Source: an uncultured Longilinea sp. (GTDB lineage Bacteria > Chloroflexota > Anaerolineae > Anaerolineales > Anaerolineaceae). Taken from it: DNA of 5,394 bases. The notes below the pieces were generated by a model that saw nothing but the letters and a program-made list of their open reading frames with translations, was not told the origin of the DNA and searched no databases. The stretch is taken from NCBI GenBank assembly GCA_937863945.1, contig CALMIB010000202.1, positions 1 through 5,394 of the forward strand. Reading direction: 5' to 3'. Below, one piece after another: positions 1 through 5,394 of this stretch; the first letter of the stretch is position 1, and every line of letters begins with the position of its first letter. The translations under genes and the position numbers were made by a program.

Positions 1-671
1 GCAACCACCTCCGGGCTGCCGGTGGGGATTTGATCGGGCTGGTTGAGCTTGAGCGCCGTCAGGACGCGCACATTGACCGGGTTTTGCGCCAGGTAACCGG
101 CTTTCAGGATGGTCGCTTCCAGGAACGGGTTGCGCGTGAGCGCCCAATGCGCGCAAAGGATCTCGAACGCATCTTCCTGGCGCAGGTGACCGATCACCTG
201 ACGGGCCGTGCCGGCCAATTGCTCGTCCGGATCGTCGCAGGCCAGAATGAGCGCCATGACCAGGTCCGCGGGAGCATCTTCGAGCTGTTTGATCCGCCCC
301 AGCTTGAGCAGGCTGTAGGCGCGCGTTTGGGACGGGGCGGTTGCCGGTTTTTGAACGGCCAGGAGCACTTCCGTGAGACGTGCCGACCGCGAGCGCAGCC
401 ATTCCTGCCAAATTGCATCGACGCAGGCTGACTGGCTGATGCCTTTCAGTAAATCGGTGACGGCCTGCCGCATCGGTTCGGAAGCAAGCTCATCCAGCCT
501 GCGCGCCAGGGCAGTCGCGGCGCGCGGATTGCCGGATTGCAGGTCGCGGCTCAGCTGCGAGAATGCGACCGACCCCAGCAGTGGAACGTCAAGTAGACCG
601 GCGGCTGCGCGCTGCAAGCGGTTGGGTTCAATATCCGCCGGTTTCGGCTGGATTTTCTTGCGGGGCGGCAT
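1..671 (-). CDS. Alpha-helical, possibly HEAT-repeat-like protein, N-terminal part (C-terminus beyond window)
   Basis: The frame is open from an ATG at 671-669 to the left edge without a stop, giving 223 residues; the C-terminus is missing. The protein begins with a short basic, proline-rich stretch (MPPRKKIQPKPAD) and then appears almost wholly alpha-helical. Helix-turn-helix pairs separated by short Asp/Pro/Asn-rich turns (for example around residues 145-150, 179-183 and 196-201) resemble an alpha-solenoid of HEAT or armadillo type. I see no signal peptide, membrane segment or catalytic motif. The ATG lies 2 bases after the stop of the AAA+ ATPase gene, with no strong Shine-Dalgarno sequence, so translation probably depends on ribosomes finishing the ATPase. 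The closeness suggests that the two proteins work together, perhaps with this one as a scaffold or adaptor. The gene is clearly real; the repeat assignment is by eye and tentative, and the function is unknown. Confidence 0.72.
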   Translation of the reverse strand, partial: MPPRKKIQPKPADIEPNRLQRAAAGLLDVPLLGSVAFSQLSRDLQSGNPRAATALARRLDELASEPMRQAVTDLLKGISQSACVDAIWQEWLRSRSARLTEVLLAVQKPATAPSQTRAYSLLKLGRIKQLEDAPADLVMALILACDDPDEQLAGTARQVIGHLRQEDAFEILCAHWALTRNPFLEATILKAGYLAQNPVNVRVLTALKLNQPDQIPTGSPEVV

Positions 672-673
672 GC

Positions 674-2215
674 TCAGGGACGCTGGCGAAGATCGAGTTG
701 GATGCGCACAAAGCGATTTTCCGCTTCAGTGGTTTCGTGGAAGGATGCCGATTGGGCGCGGCCTTCGCGCAGCCAGTTGCGCAGCATCTCGATGGTCTCG
801 CGCTGCGAAATGGACAGCGGAACCTGGCGGCGGATGGCGTCCAGGATGTCCTGGCTGGTGAATTCACGTTGATCATCGTTGAAGCCGATGTACATGGCAT
901 CGATGATGGCTTGCTCAATTTCCGCGCCGACGTAGCCTTCACAGGCGGCGGAGAGAGTTTCCAGGTCAAAATCGGCCGGCAGACGGCTGCGCTTGCGCAG
1001 GTGCACGGTCAGAATTTCCCGGCGTTCCTCCTGGGTGGGTAGGTCCAGGAAGAAGATTTCGTCAAAGCGGCCCTTGCGGAGCAGTTCGGGCGGCAGGCTG
1101 GCAATATCGTTGGCCGTGGCCACCACGAAACAGGGGGCGGTCTTCTCCTGCATCCAGGTCAGGATGGAGCCGAAGACGCGCGTGGAGGTACCGCTGTCAA
1201 GGCCGCCGTGGGAGAGGCCTTTTTCCATCTCGTCGATCCACACTACGCAGGGCGCCACAGTTTCCGCCAGGTGCAGCGCGCGGCGGGTGCGTTCTTCCGA
1301 TTCGCCTACCAGGCTGCCAAATAACGCGCCGATATCCAGGCGCAGCAAAGGCAATCGCCACAATCCGCCAATCATCTTGGCGGTCAGGCTTTTGCCCGTT
1401 CCGGGAATTCCGATCATGGCGATGGCTTTTTGCGCGGGCAGTCCGTAGCGGCGGGCATCCTGGGTAAACGCGCGCTCGCGCAGCCGCAGCCAGTCCTTCA
1501 GCACGCCCAGCCCGCCCACGTTATCGGGGGTTTCGGATACCGCGTAGAACTCAAGTGCTTCGCTTTCGCGGATGATCTGCTTTTTCTCTTCGGTCACCAG
1601 GTCAATATCGCGGTCGTCGAGGATGCCGTCAGTGACGATGGCTTTGGCAAACACGCGTTGTGCCTGTGCCGAGGTCAGCCCGACCGCGGCCTGGACCAGT
1701 TTTTCGCGGCCCAACGGGGTGAGGTTGACCTTGACGCCCGGCGTCGCGGTCAGGTTGGCCAGCACGGCTTCCAGGTCAGCCGCCGTAGGGAGCGGAAAAT
1801 CGACCAGGACGGCATCGTCCTTGAGTTCATCCGGAATCTGTGTGCTGCTGGTGGTGACGAGAATGGACTTCTTGGTAAATTTCAACCGCTGGGTGATGCT
1901 GCGCAATTTGCGCTTGATCTGCGGATTGGACCAGGCGTCGTGGAAATCCTTTAATATGTAGAGAGCGTTTGTATTGGCATCCGCCTTGTCGATCTGTTCC
2001 AGCGCGGTGAGCGGGTCGCGCGCGACGGGCGCACTGCCGGCGGCGGGGGTGACCCATTGAAAACCGTCGGCGGCATCCCAGGCCAGGCAGCGCCGGCCGG
2101 TGCGCTCACACACGGCCTTGATGGTGGACAGAGCGCGTTCCTCCTCCGATGTGACCAATACCAGCAGGGTAAAGCGCGCCCGCAAGTAAATATCCAGTTG
2201 GTCTTCAAAATTCAT
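674..2215 (-). CDS. Ycf46-like AAA+ ATPase
   Basis: This is a 513-residue AAA+ ATPase. Residues 1 to about 210 form a degenerate P-loop-like N-terminal domain that has no Walker A but ends in a conserved IPDEL-to-PLPT segment (residues 127-144). The active AAA module follows: Walker A GIPGTGKS (269-276, Lys275), Walker B CVVWIDEM (323-330, Asp328/Glu329), sensor 1 Asn369 in ATAND, and LLRKGRFDE (378-386), where Arg380 and Arg383 sit at arginine-finger positions. The C-terminal helical lid carries GYVGAEIEQA (427-436). This architecture and the GRFDEIFFLDLP signature match Ycf46 of chloroplasts and cyanobacteria and its bacterial relatives, whose biochemical role is poorly known. No protease, zinc-finger or membrane segment is visible, so FtsH is excluded. 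The start at 2215 is chosen because GAGGGG lies 9 bases upstream and the preceding 45 in-frame codons overlap the dehydratase gene and look non-native. It overlaps the 3' end of that gene by 11 bases. Confidence 0.9.
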   Translation of the reverse strand: MNFEDQLDIYLRARFTLLVLVTSEEERALSTIKAVCERTGRRCLAWDAADGFQWVTPAAGSAPVARDPLTALEQIDKADANTNALYILKDFHDAWSNPQIKRKLRSITQRLKFTKKSILVTTSSTQIPDELKDDAVLVDFPLPTAADLEAVLANLTATPGVKVNLTPLGREKLVQAAVGLTSAQAQRVFAKAIVTDGILDDRDIDLVTEEKKQIIRESEALEFYAVSETPDNVGGLGVLKDWLRLRERAFTQDARRYGLPAQKAIAMIGIPGTGKSLTAKMIGGLWRLPLLRLDIGALFGSLVGESEERTRRALHLAETVAPCVVWIDEMEKGLSHGGLDSGTSTRVFGSILTWMQEKTAPCFVVATANDIASLPPELLRKGRFDEIFFLDLPTQEERREILTVHLRKRSRLPADFDLETLSAACEGYVGAEIEQAIIDAMYIGFNDDQREFTSQDILDAIRRQVPLSISQRETIEMLRNWLREGRAQSASFHETTEAENRFVRIQLDLRQRP

Positions 2216-3107
2216 TGGTTTTTTCCCCTCTGGTCCGTGTCCAGAACGCCTGCGCCAGCGCCCGTCCGGTGGGCGTGGCTGCCAATCCTCCCTGGGCGGT
2301 TTCGCGGAAGCGTTCATCCATCCGGCCGCCGATGCGTTCCATCGCGTCAATCACCTCATCCGCCGGGATCAGGCTCTCCACACCCGCCAGAGCCAGATCC
2401 ACAGCCGTGAAGCATTGGGCCACTGCGCCGGCGTTGCGCAGAATGCAGGGCACTTCCACCAGGCCGGCGACCGGATCGCAGACCAGCCCAAGCATATTGG
2501 ATAAGGATAGCGCAACGGCGTGCACCGATTGTCCGGGCGTGCCGCCGAGCAGTTCAACCGCCGAACCGGCCGCCATGGCCGCGGCCGAGCCGGTTTCAGC
2601 CTGGCAGCCACCGGCTGCCCCGGAGACGTTGGCACGGTTGACGATGACAATGCCAATACCACCGGCGGTGAAAAGCGCGTTGACCAGTTGCTCATCCGTA
2701 AAGCCGCGCGCCTCCTGCAGCGAAAGCAGCACGGCCGGCAGCACGCCCGCCGCTCCAGCCGTGGGCGTGGCCACGATGCAACCCATCCCGGCATTGACCT
2801 CGCCGACGGCCATCGCGCGGGCGATGGCGCGGCTGAGGCAGGAGCCGGTCAGGGCAGCATCGTTTTGCCGGATGGAAGTGTAAAATTTATGTGCGTTGCC
2901 CTTACTCAATCCGCTTAAAGTGTGTACCGGGCTGGCCAGACCTTTGTCCACGCTGGCGCGCATGGTTTCCAGACGGCGGGTCATATCGGCCTGTAACGCT
3001 TCGCGGGACCTGCCGCTGCTGGCGATTTCGCCCTGGAGAATGATTTCATGCAACGGCAATTGCCGAGATTCTGCCAACTCGATTAACGATTGCAACGATG
3101 TGAACAT
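2205..3107 (-). CDS. sdaAA: L-serine dehydratase (L-serine ammonia-lyase), iron-sulfur-dependent, alpha subunit
   Basis: This is the catalytic subunit of the oxygen-sensitive [4Fe-4S] enzyme that deaminates L-serine to pyruvate and ammonia in the cytoplasm, without pyridoxal phosphate. At 300 residues it has the usual length of a stand-alone alpha chain. Family motifs are GCIVATPTAGAAGVLPAVL (109-127), GCQAETGSAAAMAAGSAVE (167-185) and CDPVAGLVEVPCILRNAGA (210-228). Cys168, Cys210 and Cys221 are spaced 42 and 11 residues apart, which is the spacing I recall for the three cluster-ligating cysteines of the single-chain Legionella enzyme, so the cluster should be intact. The ATG lies 2 bases after the beta-subunit stop, with only a weak purine-rich GAAAG upstream, consistent with coupled translation. 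The 3' end overlaps the AAA+ ATPase gene. No frameshift or missing motif is seen. Confidence 0.96.
   Translation of the reverse strand: MFTSLQSLIELAESRQLPLHEIILQGEIASSGRSREALQADMTRRLETMRASVDKGLASPVHTLSGLSKGNAHKFYTSIRQNDAALTGSCLSRAIARAMAVGEVNAGMGCIVATPTAGAAGVLPAVLLSLQEARGFTDEQLVNALFTAGGIGIVIVNRANVSGAAGGCQAETGSAAAMAAGSAVELLGGTPGQSVHAVALSLSNMLGLVCDPVAGLVEVPCILRNAGAVAQCFTAVDLALAGVESLIPADEVIDAMERIGGRMDERFRETAQGGLAATPTGRALAQAFWTRTRGEKTNEF
2225..2230 (-). promoter_or_regulatory. Ribosome binding site of the AAA+ ATPase gene
   Basis: On the minus strand GAGGGG precedes the ATG at 2215-2213 by 9 bases. It lies inside the last codons of the serine dehydratase alpha gene. It settles the ATPase start at 2215 rather than at the farther upstream in-frame ATG at 2350, and it allows translational coupling across the 11-base overlap. 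Confidence 0.7.
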
Positions 3108-3109
3108 GG

Positions 3110-3793
3110 TTATTCTTTCAGCCGCAGGATGCGGCGCACGGCATGGACCCAGGGGAAGGTCTTGAAGTATTCCACCAGCCCGCCCGGAATGGTGTCGTCC
3201 GTCTCAATAATCATGATAGCCTGCCCGCCGCGCTGGTCGCGGGCAACGTTGAAAAAAGCCACGTTGATGTGCTCCTCGTAGAGCCTGGCGGTGATGGCGT
3301 TGATGGTGCCGGGCCGGTCCTCGCCGACAATCAACAGCGTCTCGAATTCCGCCGTCAGGTTGACCGGGAATCCGTCCAGGCGAGTCACGGTGATCATGCC
3401 GCCGCCAACTGAGGAACCGGTGATTTCCATCTTCCGGTCTGCAGAGGAAAGAATAAAATGGACGGTGTTGGGGTGTTGTGATTCGCCCAGATCAACATCC
3501 TGAAATTGGAAATGCAGTCCGCAGTCGCGGGCAAGGTCAAAGCTCATCGGGATGCGTTCGTCGGACGGTTCCAACCCCAACAAGCCCGCAACCAGGGCGC
3601 GGTCGGTTCCATGCCCGCGGCCGGTTTCCGCGAATGAACCGTGCAATTCGATCAGGGCGGATTGCGGTTGCTCGCCAAAAATGGAACGGGCAACCAGTCC
3701 CAAACGGACCGCGCCGGCCGTGTGCGAACTAGATGGGCCCACCATGATGGGGCCGATAATGTCAAAGATGGATAATCCGCGAATATTTTCCAT
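3110..3793 (-). CDS. sdaAB: L-serine dehydratase, iron-sulfur-dependent, beta subunit
   Basis: This is the 227-residue partner of the alpha chain and the first gene of the leftward operon. The serine dehydratase beta domain opens with DIIGPIMVGPSSSHTAGA (11-28), followed by HGSFAETGRGHGTDRALVAG (51-70) and GSSVGGGMI (126-134). Residues about 152-227 form an ACT domain (LLIVGEDRPGTINAITARL, 153-171), a fold that commonly binds an amino acid for allosteric control, so serine sensing is plausible. The split beta/alpha arrangement is the type found in Bacillus (sdaAB-sdaAA), unlike the fused SdaA of enterobacteria. The ATG at 3793 has a modest AGAG 7 bases upstream, and the first conserved motif begins about ten residues later, as expected. 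An extended -10 promoter lies about 40 bases upstream. Confidence 0.96.
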   Translation of the reverse strand: MENIRGLSIFDIIGPIMVGPSSSHTAGAVRLGLVARSIFGEQPQSALIELHGSFAETGRGHGTDRALVAGLLGLEPSDERIPMSFDLARDCGLHFQFQDVDLGESQHPNTVHFILSSADRKMEITGSSVGGGMITVTRLDGFPVNLTAEFETLLIVGEDRPGTINAITARLYEEHINVAFFNVARDQRGGQAIMIIETDDTIPGGLVEYFKTFPWVHAVRRILRLKE

Positions 3794-3834
3794 TAAATAA
3801 CTCTATGTGAAATCATATGCAAGCCAAAGAACAA

Positions 3835-3843
3835 ATTATAGCA
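3835..3843 (-). promoter_or_regulatory. Extended -10 promoter for the serine dehydratase/ATPase operon
   Basis: On the minus strand the sequence reads TGCTATAAT, a perfect -10 hexamer with the TGn extension. No good -35 box is found 16-18 bases upstream, which the extended -10 type does not require. Transcription would start near 3828 and give a leader of about 35 bases before the beta-subunit ATG. This is prediction by pattern only. Confidence 0.6.
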
Positions 3844-3937
3844 TCTAATCCCCAGCATGGACGAGAGACCGGTAAAAATGATAAAGGCATGCGCTGACAG
3901 GTGACATTTGTCGAGCGGATGAGTGATGAAACCCAAG

Positions 3938-3966
3938 TCGGCAGGATGCCCTTAGGCTAATATAAT
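3938..3966 (+). promoter_or_regulatory. Sigma70-type promoter for the AOR-family gene
   Basis: TCGGCA at 3938-3943 (4 of 6 matches to TTGACA) and a perfect TATAAT at 3961-3966 are separated by 17 bases, the optimal spacing. The start would be near 3973, giving a leader of about 52 bases. It diverges from the leftward promoter, whose -10 box lies about 120 bases away, so a single regulator could act on both. This is prediction by pattern only. Confidence 0.6.
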
Positions 3967-3976
3967 GGTAATGTTG

Positions 3977-4001
3977 GATGATTGTCGTCAGGCCCATCAT
4001 C
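3977..4001 (+). repeat. Short inverted repeat in the AOR-family gene leader
   Basis: GATGAT at 3977-3982 is exactly complementary to ATCATC at 3996-4001, with 13 bases between. It falls just after the predicted transcription start and about 10 bases before the Shine-Dalgarno sequence. It could be an operator half-site pair or a weak RNA hairpin. Six-base arms of this kind also occur by chance. Confidence 0.3.
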
Positions 4002-4011
4002 GCTAATTATC

Positions 4012-4017
4012 AAGGAG
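4012..4017 (+). promoter_or_regulatory. Ribosome binding site of the AOR-family gene
   Basis: A strong AAGGAG lies 7 bases before the ATG at 4025. An in-frame TAA at 4004-4006 rules out any start farther upstream, so 4025 is well fixed and the N-terminal extension of the protein is genuine. Confidence 0.85.
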
Positions 4018-4024
4018 TGCGCGA

Positions 4025-5394
4025 ATGACTGAATTGTTACCTGAGCTGGTGCTGCAGGCTCATCAGGTTGTTGCTGAACTCACGTACGAGCGCCGCCCGG
4101 TCGAACGTGGATATGCCAATCGCACGTTGTACATTCACCTGGGAACCGGCGAGATTGCTTCAAAACCGGTCACGCAGAAAATGAAAGATCTTTTCACCGG
4201 CGGGCGCGGCTTTGCGATGTGGTTGTTGTGGAACGCCGTGGCGGATGGGACCGCCTGGGATGACCCGTCCAATGAATTGGTCCTGGCCGGCGGTCCGATC
4301 GGCGGCATTACAGGCTATCCGGGCTCCGGCAAAATGACCGCCGTGACTATTTCGCCGTTAACTCATTCCATTATTGACAGCAATGGCGGTGGATACTTCG
4401 GCCCATACTTGAAATTTGCCGGCTGGGACGCTCTGGAAATCCAGGGCAAAGCCGAGAAGGATGTGATCATCTTCATCGACGGCGACAACGGCCGCGTGAC
4501 CGTTGAAGAAGCGCCGCTTGAGCCGGTGAATACGCACCTGGTGGCGCGCATGATCACCGAAATCTACGGGCAGGATGACCGCCAGCGACGCGGCATTTCG
4601 GTGGTTTCTGCCGGCCAGGCAGCTGAGCACATCCCGATGTGTGGTTTGAACATCAGCTACTGGGATGCGCGCCGCAACGAGGTGCGCATCAAACAGGCCG
4701 CACGCGGCGGCTCGGGCACGGTTTTGCGTGATAAGAAAATCAAGGCTATTGTCGTCCGCTTTACCGACATGGGCGGCGACGCCAACGGCTGCGCCAAGCC
4801 TGAACTGATTCGCAAGGCAGGGGCGCGGATCAATTCGGAAATTTCGCGCTTTGACGCCTCGCAAAATGACATGCGCGGCACCGGGACGCCGTATTTGATC
4901 GAGATCATGAACCGCTTCGATCTATTGCCGTGCGAAAATTTCCGCTTCGGCGCCGATCCGCGCGCATCGCGGGTGGCCGGCGAGGTGTGGAAGGCGATGT
5001 ACGACCGGCGCGGTCCGGACGGTTGTTGGTACGGCTGTACCATGGCATGCGCTCACGGCGTGCCGCACGTTCACCTGCGCACCGGGCCGTACAAAGGCGA
5101 ACCCGTTTTCGTGGACGGGCCTGAATACGAAACGCTTGGCGCGCTTTCGACCAACCTGGCGATCTATGATCCGCAGGATGTGCTGGAAATGAATTTTTAC
5201 TGCGATACCTACGGAATCGACACCATTTCGGTGGGCGATTCGATCGCGTTTGCCATGGAATGTTACGAATACGGCATCCTCACGCCTGAAATCACCGGCG
5301 GGATGGAGTTGACCTGGAGCAATGCCGATGTGGCGCTCGAGCTGCTGCACCAGATGGCTCGCGGCGAAGGCTTTGGCGTGGTGGTCGGCCAGGG
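4025..5394 (+). CDS. Aldehyde:ferredoxin oxidoreductase-family tungsten/molybdenum enzyme, N-terminal 456 residues (C-terminus beyond window)
   Basis: The frame runs open to the right edge, giving 456 residues; family members are about 600-700, so roughly a third is missing. AOR enzymes hold a tungsten or molybdenum bis-pyranopterin and one [4Fe-4S] cluster and usually oxidise aldehydes to acids, or catalyse related low-potential reactions. The AOR N-terminal domain spans about residues 30-235: TGGRGFAMWLLW (58-69), a GPIGG-to-SGK stretch (90-103), SPLTHSIIDSNGGGYFGPYLKFAGWD (110-135, in part) and ARGGSGTVLRDKKIKAIVV (226-244). Next come the cluster cysteines Cys334, Cys338 and Cys342 in CWYGCTMAC, then GPEYETLGALSTN (365-377) and the pterin-binding DTYGIDT (394-400). 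The fourth cluster ligand would lie beyond the window. Two oddities are the CX3CX3C spacing and about 28 extra N-terminal residues. The substrate cannot be assigned: AOR, a WOR-type enzyme or a BamB/YdhV-like relative are all possible. It is divergent from the serine dehydratase operon. Confidence 0.93.
   Translation, partial: MTELLPELVLQAHQVVAELTYERRPVERGYANRTLYIHLGTGEIASKPVTQKMKDLFTGGRGFAMWLLWNAVADGTAWDDPSNELVLAGGPIGGITGYPGSGKMTAVTISPLTHSIIDSNGGGYFGPYLKFAGWDALEIQGKAEKDVIIFIDGDNGRVTVEEAPLEPVNTHLVARMITEIYGQDDRQRRGISVVSAGQAAEHIPMCGLNISYWDARRNEVRIKQAARGGSGTVLRDKKIKAIVVRFTDMGGDANGCAKPELIRKAGARINSEISRFDASQNDMRGTGTPYLIEIMNRFDLLPCENFRFGADPRASRVAGEVWKAMYDRRGPDGCWYGCTMACAHGVPHVHLRTGPYKGEPVFVDGPEYETLGALSTNLAIYDPQDVLEMNFYCDTYGIDTISVGDSIAFAMECYEYGILTPEITGGMELTWSNADVALELLHQMARGEGFGVVVGQ

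Noticed and set aside
373..1954. Several long plus-strand open frames (for example 563-1042, 993-1448 and 1430-1954) opposite the ATPase and helical-protein genes
   Set aside because: They lie antisense to conserved genes, show no recognisable domain, and are of the kind produced by GC-rich codon bias on the opposite strand.
2216..2350. Longer ATPase reading frame beginning at the ATG at 2350 (45 extra residues)
   Set aside because: The extra residues are rich in Arg, Pro and Trp, overlap the well-conserved C-terminal part of serine dehydratase alpha, and would ignore the good GAGGGG site before the ATG at 2215.
2215..2918. Plus-strand open frames of up to 222 residues opposite serine dehydratase alpha
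   Set aside because: The opposite strand encodes an intact conserved enzyme; the plus-strand products are low-complexity Ala/Pro/Ser-rich shadows.
3895..3912. TGACA direct repeats 7 bases apart, with an overlapping GACA/TGTC inverted pair
   Set aside because: The elements are only 4-5 bases long with imperfect symmetry; this is not enough to call an operator without comparative data.
3887..3950. Distant GGCAT / ATGCC inverted pair flanking the promoter upstream region
   Set aside because: Five-base arms more than 50 bases apart are expected by chance.
3927..3956. Nine-codon open frame upstream of the AOR-family gene (MKPKSAGCP), a possible leader peptide
   Set aside because: It lies upstream of and across the -35 box of the predicted promoter, so it would not be in the transcript, and it has no clear ribosome binding site.
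3794..4024. Possible riboswitch (for example a molybdenum/tungsten cofactor element) before the AOR-family gene
   Set aside because: The predicted leader is only about 52 bases and has no multi-stem structure that I can recognise.
4358..5350. Minus-strand open frames within the AOR-family gene
   Set aside because: They are antisense to a conserved coding sequence with full motifs and lack convincing ribosome binding sites or domains.

Overview
The window carries two divergent transcription units separated by a 231-base promoter region. Four genes read leftward (minus strand) from about 3840 to the left edge. One gene reads rightward from about 3970 and runs off the right edge. There are no RNA genes, mobile elements or CRISPR repeats. 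Coding density is high, and base composition looks moderately GC-rich and even across all five genes, so nothing suggests recent transfer.

The leftward unit is a tightly packed operon. In transcription order it holds the beta subunit of an iron-sulfur L-serine dehydratase (3793-3110), the alpha catalytic subunit (3107-2205), an AAA+ ATPase resembling the Ycf46 family (2215-674), and the start of an alpha-helical, possibly HEAT-repeat, protein (671 to beyond base 1). The junctions are 2 bases, an 11-base overlap, and 2 bases, so all four genes are probably co-transcribed and translationally coupled. The dehydratase converts L-serine to pyruvate and ammonia. What the ATPase and the helical-repeat protein do beside it is unknown, and this pairing is the most interesting feature of the window.

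The rightward gene encodes the first 456 residues of a tungsten/molybdenum-pterin enzyme of the aldehyde:ferredoxin oxidoreductase (AOR) family. Its iron-sulfur motif is spaced CX3CX3C rather than the classical CX2CX3C, and it has an N-terminal extension of roughly 28 residues. Both points suggest a subfamily other than the archetypal AOR.

The intergenic region (3794-4024) has a TATAAT box facing each way. The leftward one is of the extended type (TGCTATAAT). The rightward one has a 17-base spacer and a 4/6 match to the -35 box. A short inverted repeat lies in the leader of the AOR-family gene.

Organism: an anaerobic bacterium is likely, because both metabolic enzymes belong to oxygen-sensitive metalloenzyme families. 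Sigma70-type promoters, Shine-Dalgarno sites and a split alpha/beta serine dehydratase indicate Bacteria. A Chloroflexota (Anaerolineae-like) source fits the gene mix, but this is a weak inference from general familiarity and not demonstrated by the sequence.
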